Source of the DNA: Mycobacterium sp. UM_WGJ
GTDB lineage: Bacteria > Actinomycetota > Actinomycetes > Mycobacteriales > Mycobacteriaceae
DNA length: 52,112 nucleotides
Assembly (NCBI RefSeq): GCF_000455125.1
Contig: NZ_AUWR01000013.1
Span: 1 to 52,112 of the forward strand
Direction: 5' to 3'
The stretch's first letter is position 1, and the number at the start of each line of letters is the position of its first letter. Positions 35,079 through 43,650 of the stretch are shown in pieces. Under the pieces are notes generated by a model. The model was not told the origin of the DNA. It saw nothing but the letters and a program-made list of their open reading frames with translations, and made no database searches. Position numbers and translations under genes: made by a program.

Positions 35079-37153
35079 GTCCGCCGGGTGGCAAGGTAGT
35101 CATCCTGGGCGGAGGCATGGCCGCGCTGAGTGCCGCCTGGCGGCTTAGCGAACCCGGTTGGCGAGACCGCTTCGACTCCATCACCGTCTATCAACGCGGT
35201 TGGCGCCTCGGCGGCAAGGGAGCTTCCAGCCGTGGCCGGCACGGACGCATCGAAGAGCACGGCCTGCATATCTGGCTGGGCTCTTATCAGAACGCCTTCG
35301 CCCTGCTTCGCGAGTGCTACACCGAACTCGACCGGGCCACAACTGATCCGGCAGCACCGATCAGCACTTGGGACCAAGCGCTGATTCCGGCGGACAACGT
35401 GGGGCTGGCCGACCGGCTCGGCAGCGAGTGGTTGATCTGGCTGGGCACCTTCACCCGAACCGACGGGTCACCCGGCGCTCCCGGCGGCACCGGCCGGGAG
35501 ATGACGGTGGTGGAGTTCACCGTCCGGGCACTGCGTCTCGTTCGCGATTTCGCCGAATCGCTGCGCGGCACCACCGCGCCCGGAATCACGTTGTCCGTCC
35601 ACCCGGAGCCGCCGCCCACGCAGCGATGGATCGAGGCGGTGACCGATGCGGCCGTGGCAATACTGCTCGCCCTGGGCGATCCGCAGGCCGCCGGCGCCGG
35701 CCTGCCCGGGAAGGTCGACGGCGCGGTGGCGGCGGTGCGCGCCGCCCTGGACTATGAGCGACGGCCCGACCACCGGCGGTCCTGGCTGCTGCTCTCGCTG
35801 ATGACCGCGGTGATCCGCGGAATCCTCGCCGACCACCTGGTCACCGACCCGCGCGGAATGCGGGCGATCAACGACGAAGATTTCAACGACTGGATCCTGC
35901 GCCACGGCGCGCACCCCGATGTCACCGAATTCGCTTTGGTACGTGGCATGTACGACCTGGTGTTCGGGTACCGCGACGGCGATCCCGACCAGCCCGCGTT
36001 CGCCGCGGGGCTGGCGGTGTTTCTGACCGGCCAGGTGCTGTTCGGCTACCACGGGTCGATCTTCTGGAAGATGACCGCCGGAATGGGCGACGTCGTCATC
36101 GCTCCGCTGTACCAGGCGTTGCGGCGTCGCGGTGTCACCTTCGAGTTCTTCCACCGCCTCGATGCCCTCCACCTGGACGCCGCGCGACGAGCAGTCGACA
36201 CCATCACGCTGGGGCGGCAACTGCACCTGGCCGACGGCCTGACAAGCTACGAGCCGTTGACCACGGTGCGGGGGCTGCCGGTGTTCCCCAGCACGCCGCT
36301 GACCAACCAATTGGCGGCACCTGACCAGGTCCCCCCCGATGGTTGGCATGCGCTGGAAACGCACTGGTCGGACTACCCCGACGCCGAGTCACGGGTGCTG
36401 CGTAGGGGTGTCGACTTCGATCACGCCGTCCTGGCCGTATCCCTGGGCATGCTGCCGGTGGTCGCCACCGAGCTGATCGAAGACCGGCCCGAGTGGCGAC
36501 GGATGACCACGGAGGTCCGCACCGTCGCCACCCAGGCCTTCCAGATCTGGTTGCGCCCGGATGAACCGGCACTGGGCTGGCAGGAGCCCGGCGTGACGCT
36601 CAGTGCCTACGTTCCCCCGTTCGAGACGTGGGCCTCCATGCCGCAGACGCTGTGGGCCGAAGACTGGCCCGAGCATGATCGCCCCGGCACAGTGGCCTAC
36701 TTCTGCGGCACCCTGGATGCGGCGTGGCCCACCGATGAGACCGGTCCGGGCTACCTGCACCGACATCGGCAGCAGGTTCGGGGACAAGTCGCCCACCACC
36801 TCGACCGTCACCTACACCGGTTCCTTCCCGGCGCCGTCAGCGAAGCAGGCTTCGACTGGCGGTTGCTCAGCGGGTCCGACGGCGAAACCGACTGCGCAGC
36901 ATTGGAAACCCAACACATCAGCGTGAATGTCGATCCCTCGGACCGGTATGTGCAGTCGATCCCGGGAACCGACCGGTACCGGTTGCGCGCCGACGAAAGC
37001 GGCTACGACAACCTGGTTCTGGCCGGCGACTGGACCGACTCCGGCATGAACGCCGGGTGCATCGAAGCGGCCGTCATGTCTGGACTGCAGGCCGCGAACG
37101 TCCTGGCGGGGCGACACCGATACCACCGCATTCGGGGCCTATACCTGCCCTGA
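35075..37153 (+). CDS. FAD-dependent desaturase/amine-oxidase-like protein
   Basis: A 692-residue flavoprotein of the phytoene-desaturase/amine-oxidase superfamily. The dinucleotide fold is VVILGGGMAALSAAWRL (about 8-24), followed by WRLGGKGASSRG and EHGLHIWLGSYQNAF, as in plant-type carotene desaturases. The FAD is closed by the C-terminal GDWTDSGMNAGCIEAAVMSG. It is about 150-200 residues longer than usual desaturases, with an inserted helical part at about 115-290. With the nearby prenyl synthase, an isoprenoid substrate is a reasonable inference. GTG at 35075 overlaps the cyclase stop. It ends 2 bp from the convergent lipoprotein gene. Confidence 0.86.
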   Translation: MSPPGGKVVILGGGMAALSAAWRLSEPGWRDRFDSITVYQRGWRLGGKGASSRGRHGRIEEHGLHIWLGSYQNAFALLRECYTELDRATTDPAAPISTWDQALIPADNVGLADRLGSEWLIWLGTFTRTDGSPGAPGGTGREMTVVEFTVRALRLVRDFAESLRGTTAPGITLSVHPEPPPTQRWIEAVTDAAVAILLALGDPQAAGAGLPGKVDGAVAAVRAALDYERRPDHRRSWLLLSLMTAVIRGILADHLVTDPRGMRAINDEDFNDWILRHGAHPDVTEFALVRGMYDLVFGYRDGDPDQPAFAAGLAVFLTGQVLFGYHGSIFWKMTAGMGDVVIAPLYQALRRRGVTFEFFHRLDALHLDAARRAVDTITLGRQLHLADGLTSYEPLTTVRGLPVFPSTPLTNQLAAPDQVPPDGWHALETHWSDYPDAESRVLRRGVDFDHAVLAVSLGMLPVVATELIEDRPEWRRMTTEVRTVATQAFQIWLRPDEPALGWQEPGVTLSAYVPPFETWASMPQTLWAEDWPEHDRPGTVAYFCGTLDAAWPTDETGPGYLHRHRQQVRGQVAHHLDRHLHRFLPGAVSEAGFDWRLLSGSDGETDCAALETQHISVNVDPSDRYVQSIPGTDRYRLRADESGYDNLVLAGDWTDSGMNAGCIEAAVMSGLQAANVLAGRHRYHRIRGLYLP

Positions 37154-37155
37154 CG

Positions 37156-37854
37156 TCAGCGGTTGGGCACTTTGGCTGCGATCTGCTCAGCGATGACCAC
37201 CGCGGTGTTCTTGGGATCCGCGCTGCAGGTGTTGACGTCAATCACGACGTTGTTGACCACGGTCAGCGCCCGCCCGCAGGCCCAGCTCACCTCGTTTCCG
37301 GCATTGTCTTGGGTCGCGACGGTGCTGAGCATGCCGTCGGCGTTGACGATGGGGCCGGCGATCCAGGTGGTGCCGCTCTGCACATGGCTGTATTCATGGC
37401 AGGCCGGCCATTGCCGGGTGGCGTGGGCAAGAAATGCGGCGGCTTGCTTGGCCGACGGAAACGCCACTACGGCCTGTTCGGCGAAGTGTTCGAAATCGTC
37501 GCCCTCACTGAGCGTCTGGTCCCGCACTGCGATGTAGCCGCTGTCGGCGTATACCGGCTCCTGAGCCGCACCGTCGATCGCCAGGCACTCTTGAGGTTGC
37601 ATGGTGGCGCTGTCGTCCGACAGGGCGGTATGGGTACGGGTGACGGCCATGTCGGTCGCCTCCATGATCGGGTTGATCTGCTCGGGGCTGAGCAAAAGAG
37701 CGCGCAGGGCGTCCTCAGCGACGGGCGCTGCCGTCACGGTGGCGGTTGGCACCGACGATGTGGTGCTCGACACGACTTTGAGTTCGTGACTTCCACATCC
37801 GGCGGCCAGCACCGCACCCCCGACAACAAGCCCCCACGCAGAAGAAACCCGCAT
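37156..37854 (-). CDS. PknH-like sensor-domain lipoprotein
   Basis: A 232-residue exported lipoprotein: signal peptide residues 1-19, lipobox LAAGC with lipidated Cys20, Ser/Thr/Val-rich spacer, then a sensor domain of the type found outside PknH. Family features are LLLSPEQINPIMEATDM, ECLAIDGAAQEPVYADSGY, SEGDDFEHFAEQAVVAFPSA and a late conserved CGRALTVVNNVVIDV. Four Cys residues (about 90, 151, 195 and 212) probably form the two disulfides of this fold. It may bind an extracellular ligand; no kinase is nearby. Mycobacteria have several such lipoproteins. Confidence 0.88.
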   Translation of the reverse strand: MRVSSAWGLVVGGAVLAAGCGSHELKVVSSTTSSVPTATVTAAPVAEDALRALLLSPEQINPIMEATDMAVTRTHTALSDDSATMQPQECLAIDGAAQEPVYADSGYIAVRDQTLSEGDDFEHFAEQAVVAFPSAKQAAAFLAHATRQWPACHEYSHVQSGTTWIAGPIVNADGMLSTVATQDNAGNEVSWACGRALTVVNNVVIDVNTCSADPKNTAVVIAEQIAAKVPNR

Positions 37855-37979
37855 ACAACCACCCCGACAACGCCCGACCCCGGATCGGCACGCCAGTCAT
37901 CAGCGCGGCCGATCAACTCCCCGTCGCCACCCTAGCGCCGGCGGCCGAGATTCGCCGGTGACGACCGGTCCGCCCACCT

Positions 37980-38004
37980 CGACGTTGACGGTCGACGTTT
38001 ACGG
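37980..38004. repeat. direct 12-bp repeat upstream of the DoxX gene
   Basis: CGACGTTGACGG and CGACGTTTACGG differ by one base and are separated by one T. They lie about 95 bp before the DoxX start and may be a regulator site. The 243-bp region 37855-38097 has no gene. Confidence 0.4.
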
Positions 38005-38049
38005 TGTAAGCCCCAACGGGTATCCCGAGCCAAGGCCGCTGCGGAATCA

Positions 38050-38065
38050 GGCACGCGAGCGTGCC
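38050..38065. other. hairpin in the DoxX gene leader
   Basis: GGCACGC and GCGTGCC form a perfect 7-bp inverted repeat around GA. It may be an operator or an mRNA stem. Confidence 0.3.
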
Positions 38066-38097
38066 GAACAGTAATCCGACCGGCGATAGGGGCCCCA

Positions 38098-38823
38098 GTG
38101 TTGCTACGGAAGATCGCACGTCCACTGCTCGCGGCAGCGTTTATCGGTCAAGGCGTGGACGCGTTGCGCCGGCCGCAGCAAGCCGGGCAGGCGGCGCGTC
38201 CAGCGTTCGACGGCCTCAAACAGTTACCCGACGAGGTAGCGGCCAAGGTGCCTTCCGATGTCGAAGCATTCGCCAAGGCGAACGCGCTGGCACAGATCGG
38301 TGGCGGCGTCCTGCTGGCCAGCGGCAGGCTGCCACGGGTTGCGGCTGCGGTGCTGGCATGCACGGTCATTCCAGGGAGCGCCGGGGCGCACATGTTCTGG
38401 ACGGAATCCGACCCCGAACGCAAGAACGAACAACGCAAAGCGTTCTTGACCGACGTCAGCCTGATCGGCGGATTGTTGATCGCGGCCGCCGACACCGAAG
38501 GAAAGCCTTCGCTGGGCTGGCGGGCCCGTCGCGCCTATCGTCGCGCAACCGACGCCTTGCCCACTTCCTCCGGCGATGCCGTGCTGGAGACCGTCGGTGA
38601 GAAGGTGAGCACGAGCCTGCTCGCCGGCGTGGAGCATGGCCGCGAGCTGGCCGAGGCGGTCGGGGAAAAGGCCGGACCGTTACTGGAGTCGGCCGGCGAA
38701 CGGGGAACACAGCTCGCGGAAGTCGCCGCGGACCGGGGAACCGAGCTGGCGCACGCGGCCCGCGACGGTGCGATCACGCTCGCCGACAGCGCCCGCCGCC
38801 GCATGCGCCGGCACCTCCCCTAG
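38098..38823 (+). CDS. DoxX family membrane protein
   Basis: A 241-residue protein. Residues 1-140 form a four-helix DoxX membrane domain (LLRKIARPLLAAAFIGQGVD, QIGGGVLLASGRLPRVAAAV, AHMFW, TDVSLIGGLLIAAAD). The C-terminal 100 residues are a separate charged helical tail with repeated GE/GT motifs (VGEKVSTSL, VGEKAGPLLESAGERGTQLA, ADRGTELAHAARDG), roughly an 11-residue pattern typical of amphipathic helices. DoxX proteins in mycobacteria are linked to redox and thiol stress with SodA and SseA; those genes are not here. The GTG has no clear Shine-Dalgarno. Confidence 0.86.
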   Translation: MLLRKIARPLLAAAFIGQGVDALRRPQQAGQAARPAFDGLKQLPDEVAAKVPSDVEAFAKANALAQIGGGVLLASGRLPRVAAAVLACTVIPGSAGAHMFWTESDPERKNEQRKAFLTDVSLIGGLLIAAADTEGKPSLGWRARRAYRRATDALPTSSGDAVLETVGEKVSTSLLAGVEHGRELAEAVGEKAGPLLESAGERGTQLAEVAADRGTELAHAARDGAITLADSARRRMRRHLP

Positions 38824-38827
38824 TCCG

Positions 38828-40069
38828 TCACGCGCGGGTGGCGTCCGCGGGGCCGGGAAGCACCCGCCGGCGCAACTCGGCCACCAGATCCCCGCGATCC
38901 CCGACGCTGACCTGACTCAACCCGAGCCAGGACGCCATCGACCACAGTTCGGTAGCCAGTGCCTCGGCCACCCGTTCGCGTGGTTGCCCCGCTTCGGCGA
39001 ATGCCCCGATGACGTGCAGCACCCCCTGTTGCCGATCGGCTTTGAGGTCGACCCGGCCGACAAGCTCACCGTCCAGCAGGAGTGGCCACACGTAGTAGCC
39101 GTACTGGCGTTTGGGCGCCGGGGTGTAGATCTCGATGCGGTAGTGAAAGCCGAACAGTCGCTGCACCCGCGGCCGGAAGAAGATCAGTGGATCGAATGGG
39201 CACAGCAGCGCGGTGCCGCGATCGGTTCGCGGAATCGCCTGCCCGGCACGCAGATAGGCCGCGGTGTCCCAACCATCGACTGCCACCGGTTCCAACTCGC
39301 CGGCCGCCACCAACGCGGCGATCGCGGGTTTGACCTGGGTGGCCGACAGCCGGAAGTAGTCGCGCAGGTCGGCCTCGGTGGCTATGCCCAAAGCGCCGGC
39401 GGCGCGGCGGACCAGCTCGCGGATCGCCTCGTCGTCATCGACCTGAACAGCCAGCACCTGCGGTGGCAGCACGTTCTCCACCAGGTCGTAGTGCCGGGCG
39501 AACCCGACCCGGGTGGCGGTGGTGAGCACCCCCGCAGCGAACAGCGCCTCGGCCACCCATTTGGTGTCGCTGCGGTTCCACCACGGCCCCTTGCCGGCCC
39601 GCCCGGACGCGGCAGCCAGGTGCTCTTCGATCTGACCGGCGGTGGCCGGACCCAGTTCGCCGACCGCGGCGGTGACGTCGGTGACCAGTTGCGGGTTGGC
39701 CCGCACGATGGCCGACCCCCACCGGCCATGGGGCCACTGCCGCATCCGCCAGCGCAACAGCGGCCAGTCTTCGACGGCCATCAGCGCCGCTTCGTGCGCC
39801 CAGTACTCGACCAGCAGCCGCGGCGAACGGGCGCTGTGGCTCCATGCGGCTCGGTCCAGCACGGTGCGGTCATAGGGCCCGAGCCGGCTGAACACCGGCG
39901 CGTAGTGGGCGCGTACCGCCACCGAGACGGAGTCCAGCTGCAGTACCTGTATGCGGGAGATCAGCCGTTTCAGGTGCGCCCGGGTGACCGTGGCAGTGGG
40001 TTTGGGATCTGTGAAGCCCTGTGCGGCAACGGCGATCCGGCGCGCCTGCGCGGCGGTCAGGACTGGCAC
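38828..40069 (-). CDS. AlkX/YcaQ-like DNA glycosylase (winged-helix HTH_42 family)
   Basis: A 413-residue member of the HTH_42 family that includes interstrand-crosslink glycosylases. It has the catalytic-loop motif QLD at residues 44-46 (VLQLDSVSV), the Q-phi-D type of the AlkX branch rather than Q-phi-Q of AlkZ. Three winged-helix units and a C-terminal beta part ([18 protein letters not shown]) follow. The GTG at 40069 overlaps dfrA by 13 bp; the frame is open to 40147 but this would overlap dfrA more deeply. It is the third gene of a thyA-dfrA-alkX operon. Confidence 0.82.
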   Translation of the reverse strand: MPVLTAAQARRIAVAAQGFTDPKPTATVTRAHLKRLISRIQVLQLDSVSVAVRAHYAPVFSRLGPYDRTVLDRAAWSHSARSPRLLVEYWAHEAALMAVEDWPLLRWRMRQWPHGRWGSAIVRANPQLVTDVTAAVGELGPATAGQIEEHLAAASGRAGKGPWWNRSDTKWVAEALFAAGVLTTATRVGFARHYDLVENVLPPQVLAVQVDDDEAIRELVRRAAGALGIATEADLRDYFRLSATQVKPAIAALVAAGELEPVAVDGWDTAAYLRAGQAIPRTDRGTALLCPFDPLIFFRPRVQRLFGFHYRIEIYTPAPKRQYGYYVWPLLLDGELVGRVDLKADRQQGVLHVIGAFAEAGQPRERVAEALATELWSMASWLGLSQVSVGDRGDLVAELRRRVLPGPADATRA

Positions 40070-40551
40070 GAAGTCCGGTGGTAGGTCAGATAGCGGTACC
40101 GCAGTCCGGTTCGGCTGGTCAGCCACTCCCCCGTGCTGGCCTGCCAAGACTGATCGAGTACCGGCGCCACGGCGTCACCGTCCTGCACCGGCAGGTCGAT
40201 GTCGACCTCGGTCACTTCGCAGCAGCCGGCCAGCGGCAGCGCCAACGCGTAGATCTCGGCTCCGCCGACCACCCAGATGTCGTCACCCTGCAGGGCCTGA
40301 TCCAGGGTGCCTACCACGGTGGCACCGTCGGCGACATAGCCCGGGTCGCGAGTGAGCACGACGTTGCGCCGATCCGGCAACGGCCGGACCTTGGCCGGCA
40401 GCGACTCCCAGGTCAGCCGCCCCATCACCACGGTGTGGCCCACGGTGAGCTGCTTGTAGCGGGCCTGATCCTCGGGCACCCGCCAGGGAATGCCGCCGGC
40501 CCGCCCGATCACCCCGGACTTCGATTGAGCCCAGATCAGACTGATCGTCAT
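40057..40551 (-). CDS. dfrA: dihydrofolate reductase
   Basis: A 164-residue DHFR that regenerates tetrahydrofolate with NADPH. Conserved features are [18 protein letters not shown], active-site Asp28 (PEDQ; Asp27 in M. tuberculosis), [23 protein letters not shown] and [14 protein letters not shown]. Its ATG overlaps the thyA stop by 4 bp, so ThyA, which oxidises the folate, and DHFR, which reduces it, are coupled. Same order as Rv2764c-Rv2763c. Confidence 0.97.
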   Translation of the reverse strand: MTISLIWAQSKSGVIGRAGGIPWRVPEDQARYKQLTVGHTVVMGRLTWESLPAKVRPLPDRRNVVLTRDPGYVADGATVVGTLDQALQGDDIWVVGGAEIYALALPLAGCCEVTEVDIDLPVQDGDAVAPVLDQSWQASTGEWLTSRTGLRYRYLTYHRTSCQS

Positions 40552-41348
40552 ACCGCCACGGGCGCCTTGATTGCGGGGTGCGGGTCGTAGTCGCGGATCT
40601 CGATGTCGTCGAAGGTGTAGTCGAAGATCGATTCACGCGGGGCCAGAACCAACTGCGGATACGGACGCGGCTCGCGACTCAGTTGTTCGGTGACCTGGTC
40701 GACGTGATTGTCGTAGATGTGGCAGTCGCCGCCCGTCCAGATGAACTCCCCGACGCCCAGCCCGGACTGCGCAGCCATCATGTGGGTCAGCAGCGCATAG
40801 CTGGCGATGTTGAACGGCACGCCGAGGAACAGATCCGCGCTGCGCTGATAGAGCTGGCAGGACAGCTTGCCGTCGGCGACGTAGAACTGGAACAGCGCGT
40901 GACAGGGGGCCAGCGCCATCTGGCCGATCTCGCCGACGTTCCACGCCGAAACGATGATGCGGCGAGAATCCGGATCGGTGCGCAGCAGGTGCAGCGCGGC
41001 AGAGATCTGGTCTACGTGCTCACCCGCCGGAGTCGGCCACGACCGCCACTGCACTCCGTAGACCGGACCGAGATCTCCTGTCTCAGAGGCCCATTCATCC
41101 CAGATGGTGACGCCATGCTCGTTAAGCCAGGCGATGTTGGAGTCACCGCGCAAAAACCACAGCAGTTCATAGATCACCGACTTCAGGTGCACCTTTTTGG
41201 TGGTGATCAGCGGGAATCCGGCGGCCAGGTCATAACGCAACTGGTGGCCGAAGAGGCTGCGCGTGCCGGTACCGGTGCGATCCGCCTTCGGTGTTCCCTC
41301 GGCCAAAACGAGCCGCAACAGGTCCTCGTACGGGGTCGCGATCGACAC
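40548..41348 (-). CDS. thyA: thymidylate synthase ThyA
   Basis: A 266-residue classical thymidylate synthase converting dUMP to dTMP. The nucleophile is Cys149 ([12 protein letters not shown]), preceded by [13 protein letters not shown]; phosphate and nucleotide contacts include [12 protein letters not shown] and [18 protein letters not shown]. The GTG at 41348 is supported by a TAAGCT -10 7 bp upstream. The open frame reaches 41543, but this would overlap the divergent dienelactone hydrolase gene. Confidence 0.97.
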   Translation of the reverse strand: MSIATPYEDLLRLVLAEGTPKADRTGTGTRSLFGHQLRYDLAAGFPLITTKKVHLKSVIYELLWFLRGDSNIAWLNEHGVTIWDEWASETGDLGPVYGVQWRSWPTPAGEHVDQISAALHLLRTDPDSRRIIVSAWNVGEIGQMALAPCHALFQFYVADGKLSCQLYQRSADLFLGVPFNIASYALLTHMMAAQSGLGVGEFIWTGGDCHIYDNHVDQVTEQLSREPRPYPQLVLAPRESIFDYTFDDIEIRDYDPHPAIKAPVAV

Positions 41349-41355
41349 GGCGCCT

Positions 41356-41361
41356 AGCTTA
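41356..41361 (-). promoter_or_regulatory. predicted -10 element of thyA (leaderless)
   Basis: TAAGCT on the minus strand ends 7 bp before the GTG at 41348. Confidence 0.55.
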
Positions 41362-41445
41362 GCGGCGATCACAAAGCGTGGCGAAGCCACGCGCCGCGGG
41401 TCGCCGCATTGAGTCAAACGTTCATAGCGGAGTACAACGGAGGCC

Positions 41446-42186
41446 ATGCCCACGATCACCGACACCATCACCACGCCCGACGGGGACTGCCCGGTTCGTC
41501 TGTTCACTCCGGAGGGCGCTGGGCCCTGGCCCGGCGTTGTCATGTATCCCGATGCGGGCGGGGTGCGGCCGACCTTCGACGAGATGGCCGCCGAACTGGC
41601 CGGTTACGGCTACGCCGTGCTGCTTCCCGATGTGTACTACCGGCACCCCGACTGGGCCCCGTTCGACATGGCGACGGTGTTCGCCGACGCCAAGGAGCGC
41701 GGTCGGCTGTTCTCGATGATCGGCGACGTGACCCCGGACCGGATGGCCACCGACGCGCAGGCGTTCTTCGACTATCTGGCCGGCCGGCCCGAAGTCCGCG
41801 GCGAGAAATTCGGGGTGTGCGGCTACTGCATGGGTGGACGTACCTCGGTCGTGGTCGCCGGACGCGTGCCCGACCGGGTGGCAGCGGCCGCGTCGTTCCA
41901 TGGTGGTGGACTGGTCACCGACTCCGCCGACAGCCCCCACCTGCTGGCCGATCAGATGACGGCCACCGTCTATGTGGCCGGCGCCGAGAACGACGCGTCG
42001 TTCACCAAGGCGCATGCCACAGCCCTGGACGAGGCGCTGAGCGCCGCGGGCGTCCCGCACACCGTCGAGTTCTACCCGGCCGCGCACGGCTTCGCGGTGC
42101 CCGACAACGGGCCCTATGACGCCGACGCCGCGGCCCGGCACTGGGCGGCGATGCGGGACGTCTTCGGAGTCGCGCTCGGCGGTTAG
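41446..42186 (+). CDS. dienelactone hydrolase family protein, Rv2765-like
   Basis: A 246-residue alpha/beta hydrolase. The nucleophile elbow is GYCMGG with Cys128, typical of dienelactone hydrolases; the His is in AAHGFAVPD, and the acid is likely in [11 protein letters not shown]. Members open cyclic enol lactones or related esters; the substrate here is unknown. ATG after GGAGG at 5-nt spacing. It is convergent with the MFS operon and followed by the 30-bp direct repeats. Confidence 0.93.
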   Translation: MPTITDTITTPDGDCPVRLFTPEGAGPWPGVVMYPDAGGVRPTFDEMAAELAGYGYAVLLPDVYYRHPDWAPFDMATVFADAKERGRLFSMIGDVTPDRMATDAQAFFDYLAGRPEVRGEKFGVCGYCMGGRTSVVVAGRVPDRVAAAASFHGGGLVTDSADSPHLLADQMTATVYVAGAENDASFTKAHATALDEALSAAGVPHTVEFYPAAHGFAVPDNGPYDADAAARHWAAMRDVFGVALGG

Positions 42187-42255
42187 CGAGGCTCGACGAA
42201 GGAGAGGCGAAGCTCGACCTATATCAGCGAGGCTCGACGAAGGAGAGGCGAAGCT
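42185..42255. repeat. two exact 30-bp direct repeats
   Basis: Identical 30-bp copies at 42185-42214 and 42226-42255 (AGCGAGGCTC-GACGAAGGAG-AGGCGAAGCT), period 41 bp. Similarity continues for five bases (CGACC and GGACC). The first copy begins within the stop codon of the hydrolase gene. Each copy can form small CGAG-CTCG hairpins. The copies fill most of the 93-bp gap before the convergent MFS gene. Confidence 0.85.
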
Positions 42256-42279
42256 GGACCGCCGAAACAGCCCCGGCAA

Positions 42280-43650
42280 TTAGACGTCCACGAGTTCGGC
42301 GTCCTTGGTCTCCTGCATGGCCAGCAGAGCCACGAACGAGCACGCGGCCGCGATGGACAGATAGCCGCCCACCCAGACAACGCCGTAACTGGTGGCCAGC
42401 CAGGTGGTGATGAACGGCGCCACCGCCGCGCCCAGGATGCTCGCCGCGTTGTAGGCGACACCCGAACCGGTGTAGCGGACATTGGTCGGGAACAGTTCGG
42501 GCAGTACCGCGCTCATCGGCCCGAACGCCAAGCCCATCAACGTCATACCGATGATCAGAAAAGCCAGCGTCACGCCGACGGACGCGGTCGGATTCAGGAA
42601 TACGCCGAAGGTGGCCCCGTACACCATGATCCCGGCGGTGAAGGCCAACAGCAGCGGGCGCCGGCCGAAGTGGTCGGCCAGCCTGCCGACGATCGGCAGT
42701 ACCGCCACGAAGAACAGCACGGCGATCAGCTGCAGCCCGAGGAACTCGGCGTAGCCATAACCCAACCCCACACCCTCGGGGGGACGCTTAGCGGTCCCGT
42801 AGCTCAGGCTCCAGGTCGTCACGGTGTAGAAGAGCGTGTAGGGCACCACCATCGCCAGCGTGCCGATGACCAGCCGGCGCCAGCTGCCCCGCAGCAGCAC
42901 TGCGATCGGAGCATTCACCGGCGCACCGGTGGCCTTTGCCTGCGCGAACACCGGAGTTTCGGTGAGCCGCAGCCGGACGTACAGTCCGACGGCCACCATC
43001 ACGGCGCTCAGCAGGAACGGAATGCGCCAGCCCCAGGTGAGAAAGGGCCCGGTCCCGTCTACCCCGGGGTTGGACTGTCCCAGCCACAGGAACAGGATCA
43101 GAAAGATCGTGGTGGCCAGCAGGTAGCCCAGGGGCGCACCCAGTTGCGGCCAGATTCCCGCCGTCGCCCGCCGGCCGGGTTTGGCGGTTTCGGTGGCCAG
43201 CAGCGCAGCACCGCTCCATTCACCGCCGAGCGCCAGGCCCTGGCAGAACCGCAGGGCGGCCAGCAGTACCGGGGCGAGCAGGCCAATGTGGTGGTAGGTG
43301 GGCAGCACGCCGATCAGGAAGGTGGCGACGCCCATGAGCAACAAGGAGGCCACCAGAGTGGATTTGCGACCCAGCCGATCACCGAAGTGACCGAACAGGA
43401 TTGACCCGACCGGTCGGGCCACGAACGCCAAGCCGAACGTTGCCAGCGAAGCCAGCAGCGCCGCAGTGGGATTGCCCTTCGGGAAGAACAGGTGCGGGAA
43501 GACGGTGACCGCGGCGGCAGCGTAGACGTAGAAGTCGTAGAACTCGATCGTGGTACCGACCATCGCCGCCACCGCGATCCTGCGGCGCGGCACACCGTCG
43601 ACAAGGTCCGCCCCGCCGGCGGCCGCGCCGGCGCGATACGACGTGCTCAT
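42280..43650 (-). CDS. MFS transporter, metabolite:H+ symporter family
   Basis: A 456-residue transporter with about 12 membrane segments. The cytoplasmic loop 2-3 motif is GHFGDRLGRKSTLV, and the first helix starts with IAVAAMVGTTIEFYDFYVYA, typical of the MHS (ShiA/ProP-like) family. Probably imports an organic acid with protons. The ATG overlaps the stop of the kinase-like gene by 4 bp; it is the last gene of the catabolic operon, so it may bring in the operon substrate. Confidence 0.9.
   Translation of the reverse strand: MSTSYRAGAAAGGADLVDGVPRRRIAVAAMVGTTIEFYDFYVYAAAAVTVFPHLFFPKGNPTAALLASLATFGLAFVARPVGSILFGHFGDRLGRKSTLVASLLLMGVATFLIGVLPTYHHIGLLAPVLLAALRFCQGLALGGEWSGAALLATETAKPGRRATAGIWPQLGAPLGYLLATTIFLILFLWLGQSNPGVDGTGPFLTWGWRIPFLLSAVMVAVGLYVRLRLTETPVFAQAKATGAPVNAPIAVLLRGSWRRLVIGTLAMVVPYTLFYTVTTWSLSYGTAKRPPEGVGLGYGYAEFLGLQLIAVLFFVAVLPIVGRLADHFGRRPLLLAFTAGIMVYGATFGVFLNPTASVGVTLAFLIIGMTLMGLAFGPMSAVLPELFPTNVRYTGSGVAYNAASILGAAVAPFITTWLATSYGVVWVGGYLSIAAACSFVALLAMQETKDAELVDV

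Noticed and set aside
37150-37159. CTGACGTCAG palindrome resembling a cAMP-response element
   Set aside because: It is formed by the two facing TGA stop codons of convergent genes; the eukaryotic CRE comparison is meaningless here, and mycobacterial CRP sites differ.
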